This document shows, piece after piece, positions 16,451 through 25,308 of a stretch of 64,000 bases of DNA (position 1 is its first letter; each line of letters begins with the position of its first letter). The notes beneath the pieces are model-generated. The model had not been told where the DNA came from. It did no database searches and saw only the letters and a list, made by a program, of their open reading frames with translations. Position numbers and translations under genes: made by a program. Location of the stretch: NCBI RefSeq assembly GCF_947499585.1, contig NZ_CANMOO010000001.1, positions 806,001-870,000 on the forward strand, given 5' to 3'. This DNA comes from an uncultured Allomuricauda sp. (GTDB lineage Bacteria; Bacteroidota; Bacteroidia; Flavobacteriales; Flavobacteriaceae).

Positions 16451-17786
16451 ATACAAAAAAGTAAAGGATAGATACGGTAAAGATTCCTACAAAGGCAAGA
16501 ATCGTGGTCATCATGGTCCATGATTTAAAGGTTTGCTTTTCTGTAATACCTAAATATTGGCCTACCAGCCAAAAGCCGCTATCGTTTACATGAGAAAAGA
16601 TACTGGCTCCAGAAGCAATGGCAATTACCATGCATGCAAGCTCTATAGGGCTTAACGCTGCATTTATAAGTAAAGGGGAGACTAATCCAGCAGCTGTTAT
16701 CATAGCTACCGTAGAAGAGCCTTGAACAATTCTAACAATTGCAGCGCTTATAAAAGCAAAGGCCAAAACAGGAAAACCAGCATTACTCAAGGAAGTTGCC
16801 AATAATTCACCAGCACCGGTATTTGTCAATACTTGCTTAAAAACACCCCCTGCACCGGTAAGCAAGATAATGGTACCTGCCGGAGCCAAGGATTTACTGG
16901 TGATATCAAAAAGTTGTTGTTTGGTAAATCCTTTTCTGATTCCAAAAAAATACCACGCTAAAATGTTTGCAATAATTAAAGCTGAAAAGGGATGGCCCAC
17001 TAAAGCTATTCCATTCAAAACAGTTTTATTGGTTATCCCCAATGCACCTGTTGATGCGATAGTATTGAAGAGGATAAGAATAATGGGGAAAGCAATGATT
17101 AGTAAAGTTTGCCCAATTGGAGGTAATACAGGAGGATTTACACTATCAACTAGTTTAGGAGCTTCCACAAATATCTTTTTTGATATATAACGACCAAATA
17201 ACAGCCCGGCAATCAACGCAGTTGGGATACCGGCCAAAAAACCGACCAAAATAACCCATCCCAAATCAGCTCCAATAATGTCGGCAACGGCAATGGGGCC
17301 TGGAGTGGGAGGAATAAAAGCATGCGTTATGGCCAACCCTGCCAGCAAAGGTATTGCGTACAACAAAAGTGATTTTCCCGTTTTACGCTGTAAAGCATAG
17401 ATCATGGGAACAAGAATGATAAATGCTACATCAAAGAAAACGGGTATTGCGATTAAAAACCCAGAAATGACCATAGCGGATGGGGCCTTTTTTAACCCAA
17501 ATTTGGATACCATAAAATCCGCAATGGTTTTTGCCCCTCCAGAAGCTTCTAAAATACCGCCGAACATAGCACCCAGCCCTACTACTGTGGCCACAAAGCC
17601 TAGGGTGCTGCCCATTCCATCTTGAACAGTTTTAATGATTTCATTTGCATCTAAACCAGCAATAAGTCCAACGGTTATACTACCTATAAGAAGTGCTATA
17701 AAAGCATTGATGCGTAGTTTTAAAATCAAAAATAATAGTACTGCTATGCCCCCTAAAACAGCTATAAGTAAATTGGATTCTATCAT
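16449..17786 (-). CDS. Gluconate:H+ symporter, GntP family
   Basis: This 445-residue protein is almost entirely hydrophobic, with about 12 to 14 membrane helices, as in GntP/GntT permeases. Family-like stretches include GLGAMFGGILEASGGAKTIA, then FIPPTPGPIAVADIIGADLG and ATVAMI-type glycine-rich helices, and HVNDSGFWLVGQYLG near the C-terminus, which is characteristic of GntP. It imports gluconate or a related sugar acid by proton symport. The start overlaps the gntK stop by four bases, so import and phosphorylation are coupled. No GntR regulator or Entner-Doudoroff gene is present nearby. Confidence 0.9.
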   Translation of the reverse strand: MIESNLLIAVLGGIAVLLFLILKLRINAFIALLIGSITVGLIAGLDANEIIKTVQDGMGSTLGFVATVVGLGAMFGGILEASGGAKTIADFMVSKFGLKKAPSAMVISGFLIAIPVFFDVAFIILVPMIYALQRKTGKSLLLYAIPLLAGLAITHAFIPPTPGPIAVADIIGADLGWVILVGFLAGIPTALIAGLLFGRYISKKIFVEAPKLVDSVNPPVLPPIGQTLLIIAFPIILILFNTIASTGALGITNKTVLNGIALVGHPFSALIIANILAWYFFGIRKGFTKQQLFDITSKSLAPAGTIILLTGAGGVFKQVLTNTGAGELLATSLSNAGFPVLAFAFISAAIVRIVQGSSTVAMITAAGLVSPLLINAALSPIELACMVIAIASGASIFSHVNDSGFWLVGQYLGITEKQTFKSWTMMTTILAFVGIFTVSILYFFV

Positions 17787-18277
17787 TGCACTTGGTTTGT
17801 TATTTCCCGTATAATTTGGTTTGGAGTCAAAGAAACGGACACTGTAATTGCTTCAGTGGGCACTTCAAGCACATCAAACTGAGATTGAAGAAGCTTTAGC
17901 GGCATAAAGTGACCTTTTCTGCTTTTTAGCCTAGATTTAATAAGTTCAAAGGAGCCTTCTAAATGAACAAACCCAAGATGATTTTCCATTCCTTCCAAAA
18001 GTATATCCCTGTAACTTTCTTTTAGTGCAGAGCAGGCGATTATAGCACCTGTAGATTTATGCTCTTTTGCCAATGTATTGAGCCTTATAAGCCATCCCTT
18101 TCTATCATCATCATTTAGTGGGTTCCCAGCCTCCATTTTTTCTATGTTCTCCTTTGGATGAAAATCATCTCCATCAAAAAAAGGAATCTCCAATGTGTTG
18201 GATAATAGTTTGCCAATGGTGGACTTTCCAGTTCCAGATACGCCCATTATTATATATACCTTTTGAAAACTAGGCAT
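17783..18277 (-). CDS. gntK: Gluconokinase
   Basis: GntK phosphorylates gluconate to 6-phosphogluconate. This 164-residue cytosolic kinase has the P-loop IMGVSGTGKSTIG near residues 11-23, then FFDGDDFHPKENIEKM and the conserved NDDDRKGWL, followed by IIACSALKESYRD; this series matches the GntK/IdnK family. It overlaps miaA by eight bases upstream and the permease gene by four bases downstream, so the gluconate pair lies at the distal end of a longer operon. Confidence 0.93.
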   Translation of the reverse strand: MPSFQKVYIIMGVSGTGKSTIGKLLSNTLEIPFFDGDDFHPKENIEKMEAGNPLNDDDRKGWLIRLNTLAKEHKSTGAIIACSALKESYRDILLEGMENHLGFVHLEGSFELIKSRLKSRKGHFMPLKLLQSQFDVLEVPTEAITVSVSLTPNQIIREITNQVQ

Positions 18278-19193
18278 TGGGATGTGTTTTAAGTTCTTCG
18301 GTTATTTTTTCAAATATAATCTTAGGATCGGCGTTGTAATCCAGCCAAAAAATATCTTTGTTTTTTCTTAGCCAAGTGAGTTGTCTTTTTGCAAACCGTC
18401 TGGTGTTCTTTTTGATTTCTGAAATAGCAAAGTCAAGAGTGAAGTGCCCATCAAGGTATTCAAAAAGTTCTTTGTAACCCACGGTTTGCAAAGCATTGAA
18501 ATCCTTGTGGGAATACAGTTTTTTTGCTTCGTCCAATAGCCCAGTTTCCATCATTACATCCACACGCTTATTGATGCGGTCGTAGATTATCTCCCTATCT
18601 GCTTGGATGCCAACATAGAAAGAATTGAAGTTTCTCTTTTCTTTTTTTTGATTTAAAAATGAAGAATATGGCTTATTTGCGGTGATGCAAACTTCCAAGG
18701 CTCGAACTATTCTATGGGGATTATGTATATCCACCAAATGATAATATTTTGGATCTTGGACCAGCAGTTCTTCTTGTAAAGACTGTAAACCTTCTTTTTC
18801 AAGTCTTTGATTTAGTGAGTTACGCAGTTTTGGGTCTATTTCAGGAAATTCATCTAATCCATTTACTACGGCATCAACATAAAGGCCACTTCCTCCAACC
18901 ATAACAACATAATCCTTGTCTTGAAAAAGTTTTTCTATTTGGGCAGTGGCTTCTTTTTCAAAATCACCGACTGAATAGGGTTCGAAAATGCTTTTTTGTT
19001 GAACAAAATGGTGAGGGATAGCTTGCATCTCTTCTTTTGATGGCACAGCGGTACCAATACTCATTTCTTTGAAAAACTGACGAGAATCTGCAGAGATGAT
19101 TTCGGTGTTAAAGTGTTCCGCAAGGGTAATTGCTAATCTGGTCTTTCCAATTGCGGTAGGCCCTACCACTAAGATCAAAGTTTTAGAACTCAT
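18270..19193 (-). CDS. miaA: tRNA dimethylallyltransferase
   Basis: MiaA transfers a dimethylallyl group to N6 of adenosine 37 in tRNAs reading UNN codons. This 307-residue protein has the P-loop VVGPTAIGKTRLA near residues 9-21, the DSR motif in IISADSRQFFKEMSIGTA, then MVGGSGLYVDAVVNGL and the C-terminal FAKRQLTWLRKN. All are family hallmarks and the length is normal. It overlaps the K+ channel gene (four bases) and gntK (eight bases), placing it inside the long minus-strand operon. Confidence 0.96.
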   Translation of the reverse strand: MSSKTLILVVGPTAIGKTRLAITLAEHFNTEIISADSRQFFKEMSIGTAVPSKEEMQAIPHHFVQQKSIFEPYSVGDFEKEATAQIEKLFQDKDYVVMVGGSGLYVDAVVNGLDEFPEIDPKLRNSLNQRLEKEGLQSLQEELLVQDPKYYHLVDIHNPHRIVRALEVCITANKPYSSFLNQKKEKRNFNSFYVGIQADREIIYDRINKRVDVMMETGLLDEAKKLYSHKDFNALQTVGYKELFEYLDGHFTLDFAISEIKKNTRRFAKRQLTWLRKNKDIFWLDYNADPKIIFEKITEELKTHPNA

Positions 19194-20029
19194 AGCACAT
19201 CTCCACAGTTATAGCAGTTTAAAGCATCATCCCGATGACCTTCTGCTGTGCAACTTGGACAAGCCTGTGTATTGGTATGGACTAAACTGTCTCCTTTTTC
19301 ACCCCTCTTGTGTCTTGAGAATTCCACAGTAACAATCCCCGTTGGTACAGCAATAATTCCATAACCCAAAACCATGATGATAGTGGCTAAAAACTGTCCT
19401 AAATTGGTTTGCGGGGCAATATCCCCGTAGCCCACGGTGGTCAATGTTACTATGGTCCAATAGATACTTCTGGGAATACTGGTAAAACCAGCCTCATCAC
19501 TTTCAATAAGGTACATGATGGTCCCCATGATAACGGAAAGAATCAAAACAACATAGATAAACACAGCGATCTTGGCTCTACTGGCTTTTAAGGCTGATTT
19601 TAGTTGAGATGCTTCCCCCATAAACTTTACAAGCTTAAGTATTCTAAAAATCCGCAGAAGACGGAAAGCTCTTACTGCCAAAAGTACTTGCGAACCAGCG
19701 AAAATATAGGAAAGATAAAGAGGGATAGTGGATACAAAATCAATAATGCCATAGAGGCTAAACACATATTTCCATGGTTTTTTAATGCTGATGAGTCTTG
19801 CAATATATTCCAAAGTAAAAAAAATGGTAACTACCCACTCCAAAGTCAATAGAATCTTGTGGTAATGTATGTCTACTTCCTTTATGCTCTCTAGCATCAC
19901 AAGAATTACACTAAGCACGATTAGGACAAAGAGGACAATGTCAAAAAACTTCCCTAACGGCGTGTCAGCTTCATAAATGATTTCATGAAGTGTGTTTTTC
20001 CAACCAGAATGTATTTTATGCTCTTTCAA
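19190..20029 (-). CDS. Voltage-gated-type K+ channel with C-terminal zinc ribbon
   Basis: This 279-residue membrane protein has about six transmembrane helices. The S4-like segment RAFRLLRIFRILKLVKF carries regularly spaced Arg/Lys, and the pore filter TTVGYGD follows near residue 205, so it should conduct K+. After S6 the cytosolic tail contains two CxxC pairs (CPSC and CYNC), a probable zinc ribbon. Translation begins on TTG overlapping the upstream stop (TTGA), and no other in-frame start precedes the first helix. Physiological role is unknown. It lies between the exonuclease gene and miaA, overlapping both. Confidence 0.88.
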   Translation of the reverse strand: MKEHKIHSGWKNTLHEIIYEADTPLGKFFDIVLFVLIVLSVILVMLESIKEVDIHYHKILLTLEWVVTIFFTLEYIARLISIKKPWKYVFSLYGIIDFVSTIPLYLSYIFAGSQVLLAVRAFRLLRIFRILKLVKFMGEASQLKSALKASRAKIAVFIYVVLILSVIMGTIMYLIESDEAGFTSIPRSIYWTIVTLTTVGYGDIAPQTNLGQFLATIIMVLGYGIIAVPTGIVTVEFSRHKRGEKGDSLVHTNTQACPSCTAEGHRDDALNCYNCGDVL

Positions 20030-21387
20030 AGGGCGGGCGTTAATTCTAAAACCTTGAGTTTGTTATTTTTTCTCAAATAAGATTCAATAATAAAAGAGGT
20101 GTTTTCGTCGCTCGATATTGGGGTTATAATGGATTCTAAGATATGAATATTATTTATTTGGTGATTAAGCTCTACATATCCGAAACCTTTTAGAGCCCCA
20201 TTTTTAATTAAGATAAGACTGCGCTCTCCAATTTCCCTACCTTGGTCCAATAGTGCTACACTCTTGTCAACAACGCTATACTTATAAAATGCCGCTTCTA
20301 TTTTTTGGTTGTATTCGAAAGTATTCTCAATATCTGTGCACCCTTCTATACATCCATTTTTAGCATGTTCACAAATTACATCAAGCCCTAAGGATGTTGG
20401 GCATAGTTCAAACTCAGCACTTATTTTGTTTAGAAAACTTTTCGCTGATGGAACACCATTAAAACCAATCTTTTGCTCTTTCTGAAATTTGTTTTGCACA
20501 ATATCCAAGGTAATATGGGGAGTACCATTTTTGGAAAAATTAATTACGTGAGAAAAGAGTTTCTTCTTTGTAATTGTATTGTGTTTGGGTTTTGTTTGTT
20601 TTAGTTCTTGATATTCTTTTAAAATAGCAACCAGTTCACCACCGGTAAGCTCGTAACTTACCTTTTTGGTCTCTTTCTGTAGCTTTCTCGCCAACTGTCC
20701 AACGTTTGTGAAATGTTGGTTTACCCGTCGTTTAATATCTTTTGTTTTTCCAAGAAAGATGATTTCTCCATCCTTATCATGCATATAATACACACCTGTT
20801 TTCGATGGTAAATCCGAGATGATATCTAGCTGTGTTGGTGAGAGTTCTCCTTGGGATTCTTCTCGAATCACTTCTTTGATAATCGTTTTTTCTGAATCTT
20901 TATCCAGCAGAAGTTTGAATAGTTTTAGAGTCGCTATTGCATCGCCATTTGCCCTGTGGCGGTCACTCATGGGAATTCCCAAAGAACGTACTAGTTTGCC
21001 AAGACTATGGGATTCCGCATCTGGAAGCAATTTTTTTGAGAGGTCAACCGTACATAATGTCTTCCGTTGAAAATCGTAGCCCAACCTTCTAAATTCTGTC
21101 CGGAGTATTCTGTAATCAAATTGGGCGTTATGCGCAACAATAACGGCACCATCGGTAATTTCTATAATACGTTTTGCTACTTCATGAAACTTTGGTGCGG
21201 AACGTAACATCTTGTTGTTTATCCCTGTAAGTTTAACCACGAATGGTTGTATTTCCCGTTCAGGATTTATCAAACCAATAAATTTGTCCACTACTTTGTG
21301 TCCATCAAACTTGTGGATTGCAATTTCCATGATACCTTCCTCATTGTATTTTCCTCCGGTGCTTTCGATATCGAGTATGACGTACAT
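20026..21387 (-). CDS. DnaQ-like 3'-5' exonuclease fused to a GIY-YIG nuclease domain
   Basis: This 453-residue cytosolic protein has an N-terminal DEDDh exonuclease domain: YVILDIESTGG (D5, E7), then VIVAHNAQFDYRIL near 99 and HRANGDAIATL near 143. A GIY-YIG endonuclease domain follows near residues 200-275, like UvrC/Cho: KTGVYYMHD and FLGKTKDIKRRVNQHF. The remaining 180 residues are family-specific and include a Cys-containing stretch CEHAKNGCIEGC. In this phylum such fusions are annotated as exonuclease plus UvrC-like proteins, with a presumed DNA repair role. The second GIY-YIG tyrosine is Phe here. Confidence 0.85.
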   Translation of the reverse strand: MYVILDIESTGGKYNEEGIMEIAIHKFDGHKVVDKFIGLINPEREIQPFVVKLTGINNKMLRSAPKFHEVAKRIIEITDGAVIVAHNAQFDYRILRTEFRRLGYDFQRKTLCTVDLSKKLLPDAESHSLGKLVRSLGIPMSDRHRANGDAIATLKLFKLLLDKDSEKTIIKEVIREESQGELSPTQLDIISDLPSKTGVYYMHDKDGEIIFLGKTKDIKRRVNQHFTNVGQLARKLQKETKKVSYELTGGELVAILKEYQELKQTKPKHNTITKKKLFSHVINFSKNGTPHITLDIVQNKFQKEQKIGFNGVPSAKSFLNKISAEFELCPTSLGLDVICEHAKNGCIEGCTDIENTFEYNQKIEAAFYKYSVVDKSVALLDQGREIGERSLILIKNGALKGFGYVELNHQINNIHILESIITPISSDENTSFIIESYLRKNNKLKVLELTPAL

Positions 21388-21410
21388 GAAAAATGCTGAA
21401 AAAATATGAA

Positions 21411-22070
21411 TTATGAATAGTTACGGGCTCCAAAGATACTACTTCCAATTCGCACCATAGTACTTCCTTCTTCAATGGCAGTGGCATAATCACCACTCAT
21501 ACCCATTGAAAGTACAGCGATATCAGGTAGTTTTTGCTTTAGGTTATCAAAGATAGATTTTAAAGAGGCGAATTCTTTTCTAACCTGTTCTTCATCTTGA
21601 GTAAACGTGGCCATGCCCATTAAACCTTCTATTTTAATATTTTCCAGCGCAGCAAATTCTTCAGAATTGAGCATGGCATCCAGTTCTGATGTGTCCAATC
21701 CAAATTTAGTTTCCTCTTCAGCGATGTGCATTTGTAGTAAACAAGGAATTACACGATCATATTTTTTAGCTTGTTTATTGATTTCCAGAAGCAATCTAAA
21801 ACTATCCACTCCGTGAACCAATGAAACAAATTCTGCCATATACTTTACTTTATTTCGCTGTACATGGCCAATCATGTGCCATTGAATGTCTTTGGGCAGG
21901 GTCTCCCATTTCTGGGTCATTTCTTGGATTTTGTTTTCCCCAAAAACCCGTTGTCCAGCTTCATAAGCTTCTAAAATGGCTTCATTGGGTTTGGTTTTGG
22001 AAACCGCGACAAGAGTTACTTCCTTAGAAAGTTTTTCCTTTATAGCGATAAGATTATTTTTTATTGACAT
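21411..22070 (-). CDS. YggS-family pyridoxal-phosphate homeostasis protein
   Basis: This 219-residue cytosolic protein binds PLP without known catalysis and buffers vitamin B6 in other bacteria. The PLP lysine lies in LVAVSKTKPNEAILEAYEAG near residue 25, and FGENKIQEM, WHMIGHVQRNKVKY, LSMGMSGDYATAIEEGSTMVRIG and IFGARNY follow as in the YggS/PROSC family. Length is slightly short but complete. It lies 23 bases downstream of the DUF1015 gene and 23 bases upstream of the nuclease gene in the same operon. Confidence 0.93.
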   Translation of the reverse strand: MSIKNNLIAIKEKLSKEVTLVAVSKTKPNEAILEAYEAGQRVFGENKIQEMTQKWETLPKDIQWHMIGHVQRNKVKYMAEFVSLVHGVDSFRLLLEINKQAKKYDRVIPCLLQMHIAEEETKFGLDTSELDAMLNSEEFAALENIKIEGLMGMATFTQDEEQVRKEFASLKSIFDNLKQKLPDIAVLSMGMSGDYATAIEEGSTMVRIGSSIFGARNYS

Positions 22071-22093
22071 TCGATTTTAGTATTCAATTCCGT

Positions 22094-23329
22094 TCAAAAT
22101 TCATAAATGGACAAGCCGCTTCTCAGTTTAGGTTCTATATAGGTGCTTTTTGGCGGCATCACCAGTCCTGCGTCTGCAATGGCCTTAATTTCAGTCATAT
22201 TAATGGGCACAAGACTGAATCCCACTGCAAATTCTCCCCTGTCAATACTATCTTTCATTTTAATGACATTGTGCTTTCCGTAGCCATAGGAGATACGTTT
22301 GTCATTCCGAAGGTCATGAATCCCTAAGATGGGTTCTAAAATGGTCTTGTACAGAATCTGAGTATCTAATTCACTCAAAGCATCAGTGAAATCATACACT
22401 TTTTTTCTTAAGTAGAGCGAGTAAAACTCACCATCCAAATACATGCTAAAATGATGTTTCTGAGTAGGTTTGTACAATCCGTCATCTTTCTTTTCAATCC
22501 TGAAATAAGTATCTAGCTTAATCAAAAACTCATTTTTAGAATAGCCATTTAAGTCTTTGACCATTCTATTAAATTCATAGATTCTGATTTCTGATTCTGG
22601 AATAAGGTAAGCCATAAAAAAGTTATAGGCTTCTTCACCCGTATGGGAGGTATTGTCAGCCTTCATTTTTTCTGCCAATAGATTGGACGAAGCGCTTCTG
22701 TGATGGCCATCTGCAATATAAAGAGCATTTATTTTAGCAAACTCGGTTTGGAGTTCTTCAATGGTTTCTTTATCCACTATTTTCCAAAGCTTATGGCTTA
22801 TTTTGTCTGTTGTGGTAAAATTGTATTGCGGTTCTTGCTCGGTTTCGTTTTTTAAGAGCGTGCTTATTGACTCGTTTTTAGCATAGGTCATTAGCACAGG
22901 TTCTGCATTGAACCCTACAGTATTTAAATAGTTTGCGAAGAGTTTTTCTCTATGTTGGATGGTGTCTTCGTGTTTTTTAATAATATCGTTCTGATAGTCC
23001 AATACACTACAGGCACAAAAAAGTCCCAAAGTTTTAAAGTTTCCTTTTGTTATCTGGTAGAGGTAAAAAGAAGCTTCTTTGTCTTTTTGGAAGATATTCT
23101 CTTCTAAAAACTCTAAATATCTGTTATGAACGAGTTTAAATCGTTCCTTACCTGCAACACTTTTATGGAACTTAAATCCGGGGTTTATGATGTGCAGAAA
23201 AGAAAAAGGATTAAACTTTAGTTGTGATTTCAATTCCTCCTTGGAATATTCTTCATAAGAGCGGGAAGCTACAAAAGAAGCCTTATCCTTTGTTGGGCGA
23301 ATAGCCTTAAATGGCTTTACACGGGCCAT
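22094..23329 (-). CDS. DUF1015-family protein
   Basis: This 411-residue cytosolic protein matches the DUF1015 family. It opens MARVKPFKAIRPTKDKASFVASRSYEE, contains YLYQITKGNFKTLGLFCACSVLDYQND near residue 90, the strongly conserved ALYIADGHHRSASSNLLAE near 205, and ends with VGFSLVPINMTEIKAIADAGLVMPPKSTYIEPKLRSGL-type sequence. The family's reaction is not established to my knowledge; the DGHHR motif suggests a nucleotide- or metal-dependent enzyme. It is six bases from hbd. Co-occurrence with serine or PLP genes is known elsewhere and fits the neighbouring yggS. Confidence 0.85.
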   Translation of the reverse strand: MARVKPFKAIRPTKDKASFVASRSYEEYSKEELKSQLKFNPFSFLHIINPGFKFHKSVAGKERFKLVHNRYLEFLEENIFQKDKEASFYLYQITKGNFKTLGLFCACSVLDYQNDIIKKHEDTIQHREKLFANYLNTVGFNAEPVLMTYAKNESISTLLKNETEQEPQYNFTTTDKISHKLWKIVDKETIEELQTEFAKINALYIADGHHRSASSNLLAEKMKADNTSHTGEEAYNFFMAYLIPESEIRIYEFNRMVKDLNGYSKNEFLIKLDTYFRIEKKDDGLYKPTQKHHFSMYLDGEFYSLYLRKKVYDFTDALSELDTQILYKTILEPILGIHDLRNDKRISYGYGKHNVIKMKDSIDRGEFAVGFSLVPINMTEIKAIADAGLVMPPKSTYIEPKLRSGLSIYEF

Positions 23330-23335
23330 TTTTAA

Positions 23336-24223
23336 TTAATTAAATTGTGTTGAAACTTTTTCGGCCTTTCTGGATTCAGAGTAATCATAAAATCCTTCAC
23401 CGGACTTTATGCCCAATTTACCAGCCGTCACCATGTTCACCAAAAGCGGACAAGGCGCATATTTAGGATTTTTGAAACCATCATACATTACATTCAAAAT
23501 AGAAAGACAAACATCTAAACCAATAAAGTCTGCCAATTGCAATGGTCCCATTGGGTGTGCCATACCCAATTTCATGACAGTATCAATTTCACTGACTCCG
23601 GCCACACCATTATACAGGGTTTCAATGGCTTCATTAATCATTGGCATAAGAATCCTATTGGCTACAAAACCCGGATAATCGTTCACTTCGGTTGGTGTCT
23701 TGCCCAAGTTGGCAGACAATTCCATAATAGTCTTTGTCACTTCATCAGAAGTACTATAACCCCGTATAATTTCTACCAATTTCATTATTGGTACTGGGTT
23801 CATAAAATGCATTCCAATCACCTTCTCAGGTCTATTTGTAGCAGCTGCAATTTGCGTTATTGATATGGAAGAAGTATTTGTGGCCAAAATGGTTTTTTCA
23901 TCGCAAACTTCATCCAAATCCTTAAAAATCTTCAGTTTAATGTTTAGATTCTCCGTGGCAGCCTCAATGACTAAATCTGTATTTGTAACACCTTTTTTTA
24001 AGTTAGTAAATGTTGAAATATTGTTAAGCGTATTCTCTTTATCCTTTTCTCCTATAGAAGCTTTGGCGAGCATACGGTCCAAATTCTTGGTAATTGTTGC
24101 TAGACCTTTTTCTAAAGAGGCCTGTGCAATATCAATAAGATGTACTTGAAACCCATTTTGAGCAAAAACATGAGCAATTCCATTACCCATTGTCCCCGCA
24201 CCAATTACTGCAATAGTCTTCAT
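23336..24223 (-). CDS. hbd: 3-hydroxybutyryl-CoA dehydrogenase
   Basis: This 295-residue dehydrogenase of the 3-hydroxyacyl-CoA family has an N-terminal NAD site IGAGTMGNGIAHVFAQNG at about residues 7-24. The catalytic His lies in IGMHFMNPVPIMKLVEII near residue 138, followed by DYPGFVANRILMPMINEA and LGMAHPMGPLQLADFIGLD. It interconverts acetoacetyl-CoA and 3-hydroxybutyryl-CoA, in fatty acid or amino acid degradation. It is the second gene of the operon, four bases after the Gfo/Idh gene. No other beta-oxidation gene is nearby. Confidence 0.92.
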   Translation of the reverse strand: MKTIAVIGAGTMGNGIAHVFAQNGFQVHLIDIAQASLEKGLATITKNLDRMLAKASIGEKDKENTLNNISTFTNLKKGVTNTDLVIEAATENLNIKLKIFKDLDEVCDEKTILATNTSSISITQIAAATNRPEKVIGMHFMNPVPIMKLVEIIRGYSTSDEVTKTIMELSANLGKTPTEVNDYPGFVANRILMPMINEAIETLYNGVAGVSEIDTVMKLGMAHPMGPLQLADFIGLDVCLSILNVMYDGFKNPKYAPCPLLVNMVTAGKLGIKSGEGFYDYSESRKAEKVSTQFN

Positions 24224-24227
24224 TAAG

Positions 24228-25193
24228 TTATTTTTTAAACGATTCTATAATTTGAAGGGCTACACGTAAAGCTTGTGTTCCTTGTTCTAAAGTTACTACT
24301 GGGTCTGTGTTATTATTGATTGCATCTGCAAAGGTCTCTAGCTCATCTAAAATGGCATTATTGGACTCAATATCTGGATTTTCAAAATAGATTTGCTTTT
24401 TCTCACCTTCAGCATTTTGCAAAACCATGTCAAAATCTCCAGGTTTTTCGGGGGCATCTTTCATTTTAACGACTTCAACTTTCTTTTCTAAAAAATCTAC
24501 GGAGATATAAGCATCCTGTTGGAAGAATCGAGACTTGCGCATATTTTTAAGTGAGATTCTGCTTGAGGTAAGATTAGCTACACAGCCGTTCTCAAATTCT
24601 ATTCTGGCGTTGGCAATATCCGGTGATTTGCTTATTACGGAAACCCCACTGGCATTTATTTGTTTTACTGGAGATTTCACTACGCTCAAAATAACGTCTA
24701 TATCATGAATCATTAAATCCAAGACAACAGGGACATCTGTTCCTCTAGGGTTAAACTCTGCCAACCTATGGGTTTCAATGAACATTGGAGTCTCTATATT
24801 ATCCTTTACCGCCAAAAATGCTGGATTAAAGCGTTCCACATGTCCAACTTGCCCCTTTATATTATGCTTACTGGCTAATTTCAACAATTCTTCAGCCTCT
24901 TTAAAAGTATTGGTAATGGGTTTTTCAATAAAAACATGCTTCCCTTTTTCAATGGCCTTTTTAGCACAATCAAAATGAGAAAGAGTGGGAGTGACGATAT
25001 CAACTACATCTACTGCATCAAAAAGAGTATTGATATTTTCAAAATATGAATACCCAAATTCATCAGCTACTTTTTTTGCATTGATTTCATCTGGATCATA
25101 AAATCCTACAAGTTCATAGTTGCTGGATTCGTTTAAGAGCCTGAGGTGAATTTTACCCAAATGTCCCGCACCTAGGACACCAACTTTTAGCAT
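24228..25193 (-). CDS. Gfo/Idh/MocA-family NAD(P)-dependent oxidoreductase
   Basis: This 321-residue protein starts with MLKVGVLGAGHLGKIHLR, a Rossmann dinucleotide-binding start, and has the family motif FIEKPITNTFKEAEELL near residue 95, then GHVERFNPAF and the C-terminal substrate fold. The family oxidises or reduces sugars and related compounds; substrate is not predictable. I chose the ATG at 25193 because the longer reading starts on TTG and overlaps the -7 element at 25209-25216. It is the first gene of the nine-gene minus-strand run, with divergent pcm upstream. Confidence 0.9.
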   Translation of the reverse strand: MLKVGVLGAGHLGKIHLRLLNESSNYELVGFYDPDEINAKKVADEFGYSYFENINTLFDAVDVVDIVTPTLSHFDCAKKAIEKGKHVFIEKPITNTFKEAEELLKLASKHNIKGQVGHVERFNPAFLAVKDNIETPMFIETHRLAEFNPRGTDVPVVLDLMIHDIDVILSVVKSPVKQINASGVSVISKSPDIANARIEFENGCVANLTSSRISLKNMRKSRFFQQDAYISVDFLEKKVEVVKMKDAPEKPGDFDMVLQNAEGEKKQIYFENPDIESNNAILDELETFADAINNNTDPVVTLEQGTQALRVALQIIESFKK

Positions 25194-25208
25194 ACGTACT
25201 GTTTTTGT

Positions 25209-25216
25209 CAAAAATA
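25209..25216 (-). promoter_or_regulatory. -7 element of the Gfo-to-gntP operon
   Basis: On the minus strand this reads TATTTTTG, an exact TAnnTTTG match, 15 bases before the ATG at 25193. It is the only good promoter seen for the tightly packed minus-strand genes down to 16449. Confidence 0.5.
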
Positions 25217-25283
25217 AGGATATGGTATCACTCTTCCATAAAAATAAGAAGTCAACTAACTATAAAATTCGTGGAGAACTTTA

Positions 25284-25291
25284 TAAATTCG
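25284..25291 (+). promoter_or_regulatory. Probable -7 element of pcm (TAAATTCG)
   Basis: TAAATTCG matches TAnnTTTG at seven of eight positions and lies 17 bases before the ATG at 25309. Its position decides against the longer upstream start at 25222. Confidence 0.35.
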
Positions 25292-25308
25292 TGTACCAGA
25301 CCAAAAAC

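Noticed and set aside
17783..18277. gntK as shikimate kinase or adenylate kinase
   Set aside because: GntK-specific DGDDFHP and DDRKGWL motifs and the linked gluconate permease fit gluconokinase better.
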